A program made the translations under genes and the position numbers. A stretch of 64,000 bases of DNA from Virgibacillus_F sp049310925 (lineage in GTDB: Bacteria; Bacillota; Bacilli; Bacillales; Amphibacillaceae), in assembly GCF_049310925.1 (NCBI RefSeq), contig NZ_JBMERP010000008.1, positions 1 to 64,000 on the forward strand. The letters run 5' to 3'. The notes below the pieces were generated by a model. The model was given only the letters and a program-made list of their open reading frames with translations. It was not told the origin of the DNA and ran no database searches. Shown here piece after piece: positions 26,232 to 35,233 of this stretch (its first letter is position 1; every line of letters starts with the position of its first letter).

Positions 26232-26608
26232 TTTTCGTAAGTTTTGTTGTTTTTTAATTTTCGCAGTCGATGAAAACTGCGACATAACTTCTGCTACAGT
26301 ATCGTCCGTCGCAGGCCGGGAATCTTCCGTTATCCGAGAATATCGCCCGTCGCAGCCCAGGAATCTTCCGTTATCCGAGAATATCGCCCGTCGCAGCCCA
26401 GGAATCTTCCGTTATCCGAGAATATCGTCCGTCGCGGCCCGGGAATCTTCCGTTATCCGAGAATATCGCCCGTCGCAGGCCGGGAATCTTCCGTTATCCG
26501 AAAATATCGTCCGTCGTGGGCCCGGGAATCTTCCGTTATCCGAGAATAGCTCATACGTCGCAGTCTATACATTTTGTGTCAAAAACAACAATCTTTTAGT
26601 AAACAGCC
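26232..26608. repeat. Composite inverted-repeat element, copy 1 (with minisatellite core)
   Basis: The left end (about 26232-26290, CGTAAGTTTTGTTG then CAGTCGATGAAAACTGCGACAT) and the right end (about 26551-26608, CGTCGCAGTCTATA then GTCAAAAACAACAAT, ending AAACAGCC) are imperfect inverted repeats of one another: ACTGCGACATA against ACTGCGACGTA, and GTTGTTTTT in both. Both ends recur at 52322-52815 around a different core, so this is a MITE-like family. No reading frame lies inside. Confidence 0.65.
26303..26548. repeat. 41-bp minisatellite, six units
   Basis: Units begin at 26303, 26344, 26385, 26426, 26467 and 26508, exactly 41 bp apart; the last is 42 bp. Each carries GGAATCTTCCGTTATCCGA, nearly invariant, plus a more variable GC-rich CCGTCGCAGGCCGGG part. 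It is richer in GC than its surroundings. No open frame crosses it. Confidence 0.93.
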
Positions 26609-26620
26609 AAAAAAAAACCA

Positions 26621-26648
26621 TTGACACAACCTGCAGATATTGTAATAA
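26621..26648 (+). promoter_or_regulatory. Promoter of pyrP
   Basis: -35 TTGACA at 26621-26626 and a -10-like TAATAA at 26643-26648 with a 16-bp spacer, just beyond the repeat element and ahead of the PyrR leader. Confidence 0.6.
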
Positions 26649-26672
26649 TAGCTAAGATAAGTTCATACGGTT

Positions 26673-26818
26673 ACCTTTAATTCAGTCCTGTGAGACTGGC
26701 AAGGTTAAACAGATGAAGATCTGTTTTTCAAATAAAAACTCTGAAAACTAATGGTTTTTAGAGAGAATTATTTGTGTGCTAACACCTTGCCTGATATTTT
26801 CAGCAAGGTGTTTTTTGT
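26673..26818 (+). promoter_or_regulatory. PyrR-dependent attenuator leader
   Basis: A PyrR-binding loop, CAGTCCTGTGAGACTG, sits in the stem ACCTTT/AAGGT (26673-26705). A terminator, CACCTTGC/GCAAGGTG followed by TTTTTTG, lies at 26781-26818. GGCAAGGTTA (26698-26707) can instead pair with TAACACCTTGCC (26780-26791) to form an antiterminator. This is the standard B. subtilis pyr mechanism: UMP-bound PyrR holds the first loop, the antiterminator fails, and transcription stops. Confidence 0.9.
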
Positions 26819-26863
26819 TTGTTAAATCGTAACTGATGAACCAAATTTTAGGGGGTATGAGAC

Positions 26864-28144
26864 ATGGCACAACGTGAAATTCAAGTTGACGAACGATTAC
26901 CATTTTTACAAAGCTTACCACTTAGCATTCAGCATTTATTCGCAATGTTTGGTTCAACCGTTTTGGTTCCTGTTATCTTTCAAATTAATCCAGCAACGAT
27001 TCTATTAATGAACGGGATAGGTACGCTCCTATATCTATTCATAACAAAAGGGAAAATTCCTGCTTACTTGGGGTCAAGTTTTGCTTTCTTGTCACCTGTG
27101 CTAGTTGTGCTTGGCCAGTATTCAGGTGGGACAGGCTACAGCTATGTTCTAGGTGGATTTCTGGCGGTTGGAATTGTCTTAACATTAGTTGGAATGCTTG
27201 TACGGGTTGCCGGCACAGCATGGATTGATGTTATTTTTCCACCAGCAGCAATGGGAGCAATTGTTGCAGTAATTGGCCTTGAGCTTGTCCCGACAGCTGC
27301 TCAAATGGCTGGATGGATAGCCCCCGATGATGCAGCACCAACGTGGAGTGTTGATCCAGAAGTAGCATTAGTAGCTTTCTTAACCTTATCAATTACCATT
27401 ATTTGCTGGGTAACCTTACGGGGATTCTTAAAAATAATTCCCATCCTAATCGGTATTGTAGCTGGATATTTTATAGCGTATGCTTTTGGGCTTGTTGATT
27501 TAACAAACGTACAAGAAGCTTCTTGGATCTCTATCCCAGAGTTTTATCAAATGAAAATAAACTGGTCAGCTATACTCGTTATCCTGCCAGCTGCACTTGT
27601 TTTAATACCAGAACATATTGGGCATTTATTTGTAACGGGAAATATCGTAAAAAAGGATTTAACGAAAGATCCTGGTCTTGACCGTTCACTAATGGGAAAT
27701 GGTATTTCGACCATCATTTCGAGTTTCTTCGGTGCCACACCAAATACAACGTATGGAGAAAATATAGGAGTTCTGGCGATTACCCGTGTATATTCAACCT
27801 GGATTATTGGAATGGCAGCAGTAGTAGCTATTATTCTATCTTTTTGTGGAAAACTGGCTGCACTTATATCCTCCATTCCAACACCAGTAATGGGCGGTAT
27901 TTCTATTCTTCTATTTGGAATTATTGCAGCAAGTGGAATACGGATGTTAGTTGAAGCAAAAGTTGACTACAGCCGTTCACAGAATCTAATTCTTACCACG
28001 GTCGTTCTTGTTATTGGAATTAGTGGTGCAACCGTACAATTAGGCGATGTGGCACTAACAGGAATGGGCTTAGCAACAATAGTCGCAATCATCTTGAGTG
28101 TCTTCTTAAAGTTACTGGACACATTTAACTTGTCAAACGAATAA
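26864..28144 (+). CDS. pyrP: Uracil permease
   Basis: 426-residue NCS2-family transporter with about 12-14 membrane segments. The start MAQREIQVDERLPFLQSLPLSIQHL-type N-terminus is typical of PyrP/UraA, and a conserved PEHIGH segment lies in the central half. It brings uracil into the cell with protons. A GGGGG ribosome site precedes the ATG. The PyrR attenuator directly upstream fits uracil uptake. It is monocistronic, unlike B. subtilis where pyrP is inside the pyr operon. Confidence 0.95.
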   Translation: MAQREIQVDERLPFLQSLPLSIQHLFAMFGSTVLVPVIFQINPATILLMNGIGTLLYLFITKGKIPAYLGSSFAFLSPVLVVLGQYSGGTGYSYVLGGFLAVGIVLTLVGMLVRVAGTAWIDVIFPPAAMGAIVAVIGLELVPTAAQMAGWIAPDDAAPTWSVDPEVALVAFLTLSITIICWVTLRGFLKIIPILIGIVAGYFIAYAFGLVDLTNVQEASWISIPEFYQMKINWSAILVILPAALVLIPEHIGHLFVTGNIVKKDLTKDPGLDRSLMGNGISTIISSFFGATPNTTYGENIGVLAITRVYSTWIIGMAAVVAIILSFCGKLAALISSIPTPVMGGISILLFGIIAASGIRMLVEAKVDYSRSQNLILTTVVLVIGISGATVQLGDVALTGMGLATIVAIILSVFLKLLDTFNLSNE

Positions 28145-28150
28145 ATAGTT

Positions 28151-28185
28151 AAGCCGCATCTTCTTTTGAAGGTGCGGCTTTTACT
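28151..28185. terminator. Terminator after pyrP (bidirectional)
   Basis: AAGCCGCATCTTC and GAAGGTGCGGCTT pair around a TTTT loop, with TTTT after the stem. It lies between the convergent pyrP and yndJ-like genes and can serve both. Confidence 0.88.
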
Positions 28186-28191
28186 TTCTTA

Positions 28192-29832
28192 TCATCTACT
28201 CTTTTGGCAAATGGTATAATTGATTGTTAGAAATGGAATTGAAAATATCCACATGACGTGCTGTGCCTCTAAATTTCCGTCCACGTCTTCCCCCACTCGA
28301 AATCTTTCTTCAATAGGCAGTTTAAATAAAAAGTTTTTAAGTGTAAAGTAAACTCCAGAATCCGAATCACCTGGTTGCTTCCTTTTACTGGTTAATTCTA
28401 GTTTTCTCTCATTCCAGTTCAATTCCAGTATTCCTGTCATTGTTGACCATGGCAATGGTAAAGCAATGTTCATGTATGTCCTGTTCCCTGTCTTATGATA
28501 AGAATAAACAGCTATAAAAACCGTTTCACCGTTCGCTTTCCTGACCCACGCCCTTGGACTGGTTCTTCCATCGATGCCTTCCTTCACGGATAAGATGTCC
28601 CCAATCATTTCTACCTTCTTGCTTGATAAAGGCAAATTGATTTGTTTTACATTCCTGCTCAAAAGCTTGTAGACGTATGCAAAAGGTTTAAACCAATTAT
28701 GCCAATTAACCTCTGCAAACAGACGATAATTTCTGGTATTTTCGTAAAAATCAACAACACTAGATGAATGCGTTTCAGAATCAATGCTAGTTTTATATAT
28801 TTCCATATCATCTACTAAACCATTACGTTGTGGATCATCCAACTTTTCCGACAAAACAGCTTCTCCAACAGTCATTTTACCCTTGATTTTACTAACCGGG
28901 AAATCCATTTCTCTTTCATTTGAACATGGTGGCTTAATATTCCAACCGATTACACCAACTAAAGCAAACAATAAGCAGTTAGTAATTCCGTGGAAATATA
29001 ACATGAACGTAATCGTTACACTATAGAGACCTGTAAGATTACCGAATGCATACATTAAGGAAAATAGGATACTTAAACCTAAAGCTGCAAAAGAAATTCT
29101 GACCATCCGCTTTTGGATTGTATTGCTAAACTTAGCCTTATAAGACAAGATGATTAAACCATAAATTGCAACGATATAAATAAGTACAGAAATCAGTTCC
29201 AGTACAACTGAATAAGTGATCCCTACCGCAACAATGATTGGAGCTATTAAAATAAGCGTACAAATCCACTTGTACAGTGTAGATTTATATAACCTGCCCA
29301 AAAACCCTACAAAGACAGGTAATAAAAATGAGGCGTAATGAAAATGTATGCTTGTTAGCCACGTTAGAATGGGTGAAAAACCCGTGTTTACATTAGTTTC
29401 ACTTGCGAAAAACCAAGCGCCACCTATTGCCAAATAAATCAATCCCATATCAATCATAAATTCTTCCAGATTAACAAAACCTCTATTCATGAACCTGAAA
29501 AAGCCGTAGTATGCGACTATAATTGTAAAAACAAAATAAAGTCCAGCAAATGCACCATTCAACAACATGTTTGTAGGAATTAACTGCAAAAATACAATTC
29601 CGAGTGACGGTGGTATAAAGATATATGGAACAAACCTCGTAAACCAGTTCCGATTATTCACAGTAACAATATGTAAGACGATCGGTACAAAAACAAGTTG
29701 AGCCACGGTGAGGATTAAAAAATGCCATTGATTTGGGCTAAATAAGGTAATCATGATGAAAAACAAAACATTTATAATAGCAATTTTAAAGAAAGTCATT
29801 ACTGGAAAACTCTCCTTTGTAAGAAAAAACAT
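28192..29832 (-). CDS. yndJ: YndJ-family membrane protein
   Basis: 546 residues, the same size as B. subtilis YndJ (545). About nine membrane segments occupy residues 12-300. A soluble C-terminal half follows, starting near CSNEREMDFPVSKIKG and ending with a beta-rich region resembling the DUF4166-type protein encoded upstream. Function is unknown in the family. It overlaps the upstream DUF4166 gene by 47 bp and forms a three-gene operon with it and the SRPBCC protein, matching the yndG-yndH-yndJ order. The symbol is from this synteny. Confidence 0.8.
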   Translation of the reverse strand: MFFLTKESFPVMTFFKIAIINVLFFIMITLFSPNQWHFLILTVAQLVFVPIVLHIVTVNNRNWFTRFVPYIFIPPSLGIVFLQLIPTNMLLNGAFAGLYFVFTIIVAYYGFFRFMNRGFVNLEEFMIDMGLIYLAIGGAWFFASETNVNTGFSPILTWLTSIHFHYASFLLPVFVGFLGRLYKSTLYKWICTLILIAPIIVAVGITYSVVLELISVLIYIVAIYGLIILSYKAKFSNTIQKRMVRISFAALGLSILFSLMYAFGNLTGLYSVTITFMLYFHGITNCLLFALVGVIGWNIKPPCSNEREMDFPVSKIKGKMTVGEAVLSEKLDDPQRNGLVDDMEIYKTSIDSETHSSSVVDFYENTRNYRLFAEVNWHNWFKPFAYVYKLLSRNVKQINLPLSSKKVEMIGDILSVKEGIDGRTSPRAWVRKANGETVFIAVYSYHKTGNRTYMNIALPLPWSTMTGILELNWNERKLELTSKRKQPGDSDSGVYFTLKNFLFKLPIEERFRVGEDVDGNLEAQHVMWIFSIPFLTINYTICQKSR

Positions 29833-30400
29833 TTCCTATGATAGGATTACTGACCACCACATTAATGGCGAATATATTTCGTTCTTCTACATATTGTTCG
29901 TGAACTGATGCCAGGCCCTGAAATAAGCGTGGCAAAGGAATCTCGAGCTTGCCAATCACCAGTCGTTGGTCTTTCGAATCAATTTGCAAGCCTCCACTAG
30001 TTGTCACAGACAATACTAGATCAGAGTACAACAAATGCGGCTCACCTAAATAATCCATAATAATCATCCGTGTCGAATCAAAGCTCATTAGCGCATTAAA
30101 ATATCTTTTCTTTCCATTAAAAAAGAATGTCCGTTTCCAATGTATCTGTTCTTCACCTTTTTGACCAGTTCGAGGCGTATTTACAATCTCAAACGGGACA
30201 TTTTTACCATGTTCAGGGAATAGTAATTTCCATCTTACTCCAAGCCAGAACAGAGGAAATAACAACTTTGGGCCCCCATTGATTGATTTCATAACTCCTG
30301 TACCAGTGAAAGTAGATTGTCCAGCGAATTCGTATCTTTTTTGTAGCATTGGGTCAAGTTTATAAAATTCATCACCCAACACCTTTTTATAAATAGACAT
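29786..30400 (-). CDS. yndH: DUF4166 domain protein (YndH-like)
   Basis: 204 residues, soluble and beta-rich, opening MSIYKKVLGDEFYKLDPMLQ with the family's FTGTGVMKSINGG segment and WKRTFFF in the middle, as in DUF4166 proteins. No catalytic motif is apparent. It is translationally coupled to yndJ (its last 47 bp overlap) and follows the SRPBCC membrane gene by 12 bp. Function unknown; a lipid- or ligand-binding role would suit its neighbours but is conjecture. Confidence 0.78.
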   Translation of the reverse strand: MSIYKKVLGDEFYKLDPMLQKRYEFAGQSTFTGTGVMKSINGGPKLLFPLFWLGVRWKLLFPEHGKNVPFEIVNTPRTGQKGEEQIHWKRTFFFNGKKRYFNALMSFDSTRMIIMDYLGEPHLLYSDLVLSVTTSGGLQIDSKDQRLVIGKLEIPLPRLFQGLASVHEQYVEERNIFAINVVVSNPIIGNVFSYKGEFSSNDFL

Positions 30401-30412
30401 ATAAAAGTCCCC

Positions 30413-31318
30413 TTACCGCTTTCTTTTACAGGTTTTCGCAGTTGGCATATCCTTGCTGTTTAACAACCCAACCACAGAAAGAGCTAATAAAGATATGTTA
30501 AAAGTAAGCGGATTAAAAGGATGAGTTAAATAGTTCTGATCCGCTAAAACTGCTCCCAATGTTAACAACGGAAATAGAATAATTTGTAGCTGGTATAACC
30601 TATATTTATTCGGATATATTAGCCAGAAAATACCAAATAAGACCTCTAGAATTCCAACTATGCTTACGATAAAAGTTGAATCACTTATTGATAAAGGAAG
30701 TACTGAAGTTATCATAGAAAGCTCTTCTGGATGCATTGCCAGTAATTTTGGTACAAGTCCATGATATACCCATACAAAGAAAAACAAAAAAGTGATTAAC
30801 GAATTACTAAAAAAGCGGATGTACTGAGAATGTGGCTTCTCATCCTTTTCCAACCATCTCTTTAATACGTCAAAGCTTAATGCAGTTCCCCAACCAATCA
30901 TAGGTCGAAAAATTAAATTATCAACTATGCTTCCAAATTTCCCAAAGCTAGGATCATAGTTGTACTGTGTAAGAAATGTAATGGGTTCATTTTGGTTGGG
31001 AATATACTTCCAATACCCTCTTCCTTCACGGATAATGGAAATAGTCTGATCGGTTCCGAAATGTAGAGAAGAAGTTTTTGATCCGTCTTTAGCATGATGA
31101 CTACCAACACTTTCACCCCAACCTTCAATCTGTACACCAAAACCTATTTTCGTTTTATATGTGAATTTTTGTGGTTCATTATCAATTTTTGGTAAGTATG
31201 TAATCGAAGAAAAACGTAAATCCCATTGTTGGTGCATGTCTGGGGTTTGTGTAGCCTCCCATATCTTGTCCATTTCAGTATTGATAGGAATTTCAACATA
31301 GATTGGTTTGTGCTTCAC
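30413..31318 (-). CDS. yndG: SRPBCC/DoxX-like fusion protein (YndG-like)
   Basis: About 301 residues. The N-terminal half (to about 150) is a START/SRPBCC-type ligand-binding fold, with EIPINTEMDKIWEATQTPD and QWDLRF. The C-terminal part has four membrane segments of the DoxX-like kind (about 175-295). I prefer GTG 31318 because GGGGGTGAT lies 4 nt before it; ATG 31324 and ATG 31333 are in frame. First gene of the yndGHJ-like operon. Function unknown. Confidence 0.75.
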   Translation of the reverse strand: MKHKPIYVEIPINTEMDKIWEATQTPDMHQQWDLRFSSITYLPKIDNEPQKFTYKTKIGFGVQIEGWGESVGSHHAKDGSKTSSLHFGTDQTISIIREGRGYWKYIPNQNEPITFLTQYNYDPSFGKFGSIVDNLIFRPMIGWGTALSFDVLKRWLEKDEKPHSQYIRFFSNSLITFLFFFVWVYHGLVPKLLAMHPEELSMITSVLPLSISDSTFIVSIVGILEVLFGIFWLIYPNKYRLYQLQIILFPLLTLGAVLADQNYLTHPFNPLTFNISLLALSVVGLLNSKDMPTAKTCKRKR

Positions 31319-31451
31319 GCTCATCACCCCCATTATAGATATAGTTTACCATATCCTAACCAGCCAAAACAGATGCATTCAAGTTGGTTTGTCTTTGGGA
31401 GGAATATTTACGGGCTAACGGTTGATTTCCCAAATTAATGTGATAAATAAT

Positions 31452-31482
31452 TTGACGAAAAAAGGTGTGAAGATGCTATACT
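31452..31482 (+). promoter_or_regulatory. Candidate promoter of pheA
   Basis: TTGACG at 31452-31457 and TATACT at 31477-31482, spaced 19 bp, with a TG two bases before the -10 (extended -10), roughly 100 bp ahead of pheA. Confidence 0.5.
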
Positions 31483-31581
31483 GAATGTACAAAAATTTCA
31501 CTAAACTGAAGGCTTCTGCAGTTCCTGTTTTAAAATATGGCCTTTAATTTAATTTTGTTAACTTTTGACAGGAGGACCATT

Positions 31582-32445
31582 ATGTTAGAAAATAAGTACC
31601 AGCCTACCGTCTCCTATTTGGGGCCAGAAGCATCATTTACACATATTGCTGCAAGTTCATTTTTTGGTAAATCAGGGTTAGTTCCCCAGCCAACAATTCC
31701 GGATTGTATTGAGGCTGTAACTTCGGGACGCGTGGCGTATGCTGTTGTTCCGCTGGAAAATGCATTGGAAGGATCCGTTCCGTTAACAATCGATTATTTG
31801 TTTCATGGAAGCGAGTTGTTCATTAATGCAGAAATTTCAACTGCGATTGAACAACACTTAATGGTAAATAAAAAACAGGCAGATTCGATAAACGACTTAG
31901 AATCGATAAATTCACATCCACATGCACTAGCCCAGTGTCACAAATATTTACAGTACCATTACCGTCGTGTCCCGCTGATTCAAACGACATCTACTGCAGC
32001 TGCTGCAAAATTTATTTCAGAAAATCCGGATGAAAAAATTGCAGCTATTGGAAACAGTTTAGCAGCTGAAAAATATGGATTACATATTATTAAAGAAAAT
32101 ATTCAGGACTTTCATTTTAACCATACAAGATTCGTGGTACTTTCGTTACGGAAAGAGACATTAAAAAACGGTGGAAATAATACCAACCTTAAAACGACAC
32201 TGATGGTCAAACTACCCGAGGTCGATCATTCTGGTTTGCTACATCAGATATTATCTGTTTTTGCATGGAGAAAGCTCAATTTGAGCAAAATTGAATCAAG
32301 ACCACTTAAAACAGGACTTGGTAATTATTTTTTTATAATTGATATCTTAGAGTCTGAGGATCATCCAATGATGAAAGGCGCGCTAGAAGAGCTTCACGCA
32401 CTGGATTGTTCTGTCCAAACATTTGGTTCCTATTACGCTTATTAA
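31582..32445 (+). CDS. pheA: Prephenate dehydratase
   Basis: 287 residues. The catalytic domain (about 6-190) starts TVSYLGPEASFTH and contains the NHTRFVVLS block with the conserved Thr-Arg-Phe. The C-terminal ACT domain (about 203-285) has the ESRPLKTGLGNYFF phenylalanine-binding signature. It converts prephenate to phenylpyruvate in phenylalanine synthesis and should be feedback-inhibited by Phe through the ACT domain. I use ATG 31582 with GGAGG 6 nt upstream. It is a single gene with its own terminator. Confidence 0.95.
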   Translation: MLENKYQPTVSYLGPEASFTHIAASSFFGKSGLVPQPTIPDCIEAVTSGRVAYAVVPLENALEGSVPLTIDYLFHGSELFINAEISTAIEQHLMVNKKQADSINDLESINSHPHALAQCHKYLQYHYRRVPLIQTTSTAAAAKFISENPDEKIAAIGNSLAAEKYGLHIIKENIQDFHFNHTRFVVLSLRKETLKNGGNNTNLKTTLMVKLPEVDHSGLLHQILSVFAWRKLNLSKIESRPLKTGLGNYFFIIDILESEDHPMMKGALEELHALDCSVQTFGSYYAY

Positions 32446-32482
32446 TGCTAACTTAAAATTTATTGTTATTGGAAAACCTATT

Positions 32483-32519
32483 AAAAAGAGACTATTCTTT
32501 GAAAGAATAGTCTCTTTTT
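32483..32519. terminator. Terminator after pheA
   Basis: A perfect stem, AAAAAGAGACTATTCTTT with its complement, ending in TTTTT. It is symmetrical and can work in both directions. The 220 bp that follow contain only a short TGCCCAA/TTGGGCA inverted pair near 32600-32640. Confidence 0.9.
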
Positions 32520-32743
32520 ATAATACAAAAACTATATGTAGTTCTGTTCTGATTTAAACTTTCCCTATAATTTATAGTATGAAATTTTGTTGTAATGTTG
32601 CCCAATATCTTCATTCATACATAAAAGTTTCTTGGGCATTATAAAGATAAGCGAATATCCGAATGAAGGTGACTTAACGTATCTACCTGTAATATTTTAA
32701 CACTTCTAAAACTACCAAAATAAAAAAACGAAAGGAGAAAAAA

Positions 32744-33211
32744 ATGGAACATCTAAAAGCGATAATTATAAAATTTGTAGTTGTTACAGCAGTATTATTC
32801 GTAGTATTGTCTTTACTTTTCGGAGTCGACTTTGGTGAAGTTTTGCTTATTAGTATAGTTTTAACAGGGGCTTCATACTTAATTGGTGATTTATTCGTTT
32901 TGCCAAAAACAAGTAATACCGTAGCCACTCTCTCAGACCTGGGCCTTGCGTTCTTTGTCATTTGGATAGTTGGTGGTGGCGTAATAGAGGAAGAAATTTC
33001 GCTAGTAATGGCCTCAATTATAAGCGCCATAGGAATAGCAGCTGGGGAAATGTTCTTTCATATGTATATGGAAAAAGATGTTTTGGAGCAAGAACATCAG
33101 CGTGAATCAAATAGGATGCCCCGTCAAGAATTTAGTACGGAATTTGCTGAAGAGGATTCACCAGAAATCAAAAAAGACCGACATACGTCCAATGACGATG
33201 AGTTAAAATAA
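32744..33211 (+). CDS. yndM: YndM/DUF2512-family membrane protein
   Basis: 155 residues with four membrane segments in the first 105 residues and a charged cytoplasmic tail (about 108-155). The plan and the LIGDLFVLPKTSNTVATLSDLGLA-type central segment match the DUF2512 family represented by YndM. Family function unknown. GAAAGGAG precedes ATG 32744. It converges with the carboxypeptidase gene, with which it shares a terminator. Confidence 0.82.
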   Translation: MEHLKAIIIKFVVVTAVLFVVLSLLFGVDFGEVLLISIVLTGASYLIGDLFVLPKTSNTVATLSDLGLAFFVIWIVGGGVIEEEISLVMASIISAIGIAAGEMFFHMYMEKDVLEQEHQRESNRMPRQEFSTEFAEEDSPEIKKDRHTSNDDELK

Positions 33212-33242
33212 GATTCAGCCCCCTACCGGGCTGAATCTTTTT
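33210..33242. terminator. Shared bidirectional terminator
   Basis: AAGATTCAGCCC pairs with GGGCTGAATCTT around a short CTACC loop, flanked by A-rich and T-rich tracts. It lies between convergent yndM and dacC. Confidence 0.9.
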
Positions 33243-34779
33243 ACTGACTAGCAATTATAGTAACAATATTATCCTCAATATCTTTCCCGCCGTCTTCATC
33301 AAGTAGATGGTTTATTACTATAGAAAAGATTATTGTTTCACTTTCCCTTGGATTAATATACCCAGATAATGAGCTAACAGAATTTATTGTTCCAGTTTTA
33401 GCTTGAATGGTTGCAAAGTTTGATATGTCTTCCATTCTATTCCGTAAAGTCCCTCCCACCATACGATCATCAGCACCTGCTACTGGCAGGGAATGAACGA
33501 AAGTTGGAAACCACTCTTCTTTTTGTATTGTATACAAAAGTTTTGAGATCTCATTTGGAGGAACTAAACTGATGCTTGAAATCCCAGAACCGTCCCGAAG
33601 CTTGAGTGTCTCGATATTCAATCCCATTTCAAGAATTTTTTCTTCCATCACTTCCAGACCTTTTTCCCAACTACCTTCACCTTTTATGGCTTTTCCCATC
33701 TCTTTAACGAGCACTTCTGCATGTACATTATTACTTAACTTCATAAATGGAAGGATCATGTCTGATAGTGGAGCTGATTTATGTGAAAGAAAGACTGATG
33801 CTTGTTCAGGTGCTTTTCCTACCTTTAAATCACCAGTCCATGTGATTCCCTGATCTCTCAGAGCTTGTTGAAACAAATCCAAGGTATAACGCGTTGGCTC
33901 CCAAACAGCCATCCACTCTTTTACAGGCCATGAGCCACTAGGAATGGTTCCTTTAACTGTAATCACATTTGTACCGTGTTCGCGTTCTACTTCAATATCC
34001 TCTTCTTTTCCTTTTGGAACTGTCCTGGCCTGATTAACAATTTGCACATAATTTGTTTGTGGGGAAACGGAAATAATTGGTTTCTGCCCTTCACTGGCCC
34101 CGGGTTTTACTTCTACAATAACTGAACCTGCATCATAGTCCTTATCAGGAGAAACAGTTAGTCCAGATATTTGGGCTCCATAATAATACTGCTCATCATC
34201 CCAGATTAAATCAGGTGTAATTCTTATATCATCAAACCATGAATCATCAGCGACAATATCTCCATTAATTTTACTCACGCCACTATCAATTATTTTTTTT
34301 GCAAAATCATTTAAATCACCAGGTAATAAGGTGGGGTCACCTTTACCTTTTAAATAGAGATCACCTTGCAGTGTAGTACCATTCACCGGATTATCCGTTA
34401 AAATTTCAGTTTTGAATGTGTGATCTCTCCCAAGTGTAGACATTGCTGTAGCACCAGTAAACAATTTCATATTTGAAGCTGGGTGCATCCGGGTATTCCC
34501 ACTATGTTCATAAATAATTTCACCGGTTGCAGCAGATCTGATACTGATTCCTATTATCGCTCCTGCTAAATTTGGTTCGCTTTTAATGTACTCATCTATT
34601 TTTTGCTTTAACGGCGTCGGCTTATTACTTGTGGGTTCTTGCGTTACCTGTGGTTTCTCGAAAACACTCACGTCCTTCACCTTGTTAACAGTATTTTTGT
34701 CGTCAGCAGGGGCTATATCTATTAAAATAACTACTATAAAAACAAATAAAATAGCGAAAATTATTCTGACCATTTTCAT
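33241..34779 (-). CDS. dacC: D-alanyl-D-alanine carboxypeptidase/endopeptidase (PBP4 family, S13)
   Basis: About 512 residues. An N-terminal hydrophobic segment (about 4-24) acts as an anchor or signal, followed by a Thr/Pro-rich linker. The penicillin-binding motifs are in order: S-x-x-K in HPASNMKLF (Ser about 102), S-x-N in KLSNNVHAE, and K-T-G in AKTGTINSVSS. The large insert between the first two motifs is typical of S13 enzymes. It trims or cleaves peptidoglycan peptides outside the membrane. ATG 34779 has GAGG 8 nt upstream. In B. subtilis DacC is a late-growth class C PBP. Confidence 0.93.
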   Translation of the reverse strand: MKMVRIIFAILFVFIVVILIDIAPADDKNTVNKVKDVSVFEKPQVTQEPTSNKPTPLKQKIDEYIKSEPNLAGAIIGISIRSAATGEIIYEHSGNTRMHPASNMKLFTGATAMSTLGRDHTFKTEILTDNPVNGTTLQGDLYLKGKGDPTLLPGDLNDFAKKIIDSGVSKINGDIVADDSWFDDIRITPDLIWDDEQYYYGAQISGLTVSPDKDYDAGSVIVEVKPGASEGQKPIISVSPQTNYVQIVNQARTVPKGKEEDIEVEREHGTNVITVKGTIPSGSWPVKEWMAVWEPTRYTLDLFQQALRDQGITWTGDLKVGKAPEQASVFLSHKSAPLSDMILPFMKLSNNVHAEVLVKEMGKAIKGEGSWEKGLEVMEEKILEMGLNIETLKLRDGSGISSISLVPPNEISKLLYTIQKEEWFPTFVHSLPVAGADDRMVGGTLRNRMEDISNFATIQAKTGTINSVSSLSGYINPRESETIIFSIVINHLLDEDGGKDIEDNIVTIIASQ

Positions 34780-34835
34780 GAATTTCACCTCAACTCTTTA
34801 AAACGTTTTTTTATAAAGGAATTCAAACAAGTATA

Positions 34836-34893
34836 AAGTGTAGGTTTACAAACCTTACACTTATGCGGAAAGAAAGTTTTATACTTTCTTTCC
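34836..34893 (+). repeat. Two-hairpin intergenic repeat, copy 2
   Basis: Hairpin one pairs AAGTGTAGGTTT (34836-34847) with AACCTTACACTT (34851-34862). Hairpin two pairs GGAAAGAAAG (34867-34876) with CTTTCTTTCC (34884-34893). The joint CACTTATGC and the second hairpin match the copy at 22341-22418. It sits about 60 bp outside the dacC start. Confidence 0.6.
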
Positions 34894-35007
34894 TCTCAAA
34901 AAACGTGTGTACATCCTACAATTGTAACATAGACATTAAGTTCGAAATAGCCTTCACGTTGTTTACATGATCCCCATCCCTGAATACAGAGTTATTACTT
35001 AGAGAGG

Positions 35008-35095
35008 TTGTTCAAAAAGTCCGACAAAAATGACACATCGAATTTCTTGCTAGCTTTTCGGTCCTATTTATCCTTCATTTTGAAATTTTGAACAC
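35008..35095. mobile_element. Short MITE-like remnant with terminal inverted repeats
   Basis: About 86 bp bounded by TGTTCAAAA (35009-35017) and its exact complement TTTTGAACA (35086-35094). The outward sequence GGTTGTTCAAAAAGTCC is the kind of end seen on transposase-encoding insertion elements in Bacillaceae. There is no coding capacity. The rest of the 34900-35233 gap shows nothing clear. Confidence 0.4.
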
Positions 35096-35233
35096 GGACT
35101 ATAATTACTTATTTTGTAACTATACATTTTCTTAACTAGTTCCTTCATTTAGGGCTTTACGTACTTCACGAACTAACTTCTTTCAATATAGCCCTTTATA
35201 CATTTGATATAACTTGGGATTCTAAATGCCTTT

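Noticed and set aside
26303..26548. CRISPR array
   Set aside because: The units are 41 bp with changes scattered through the GC-rich part, and there are no unique spacers or cas genes, so it is a tandem minisatellite.
31226..31438. 70-codon plus-strand frame over the yndG start
   Set aside because: It is antisense to a clear gene and its promoter region, without a ribosome site.
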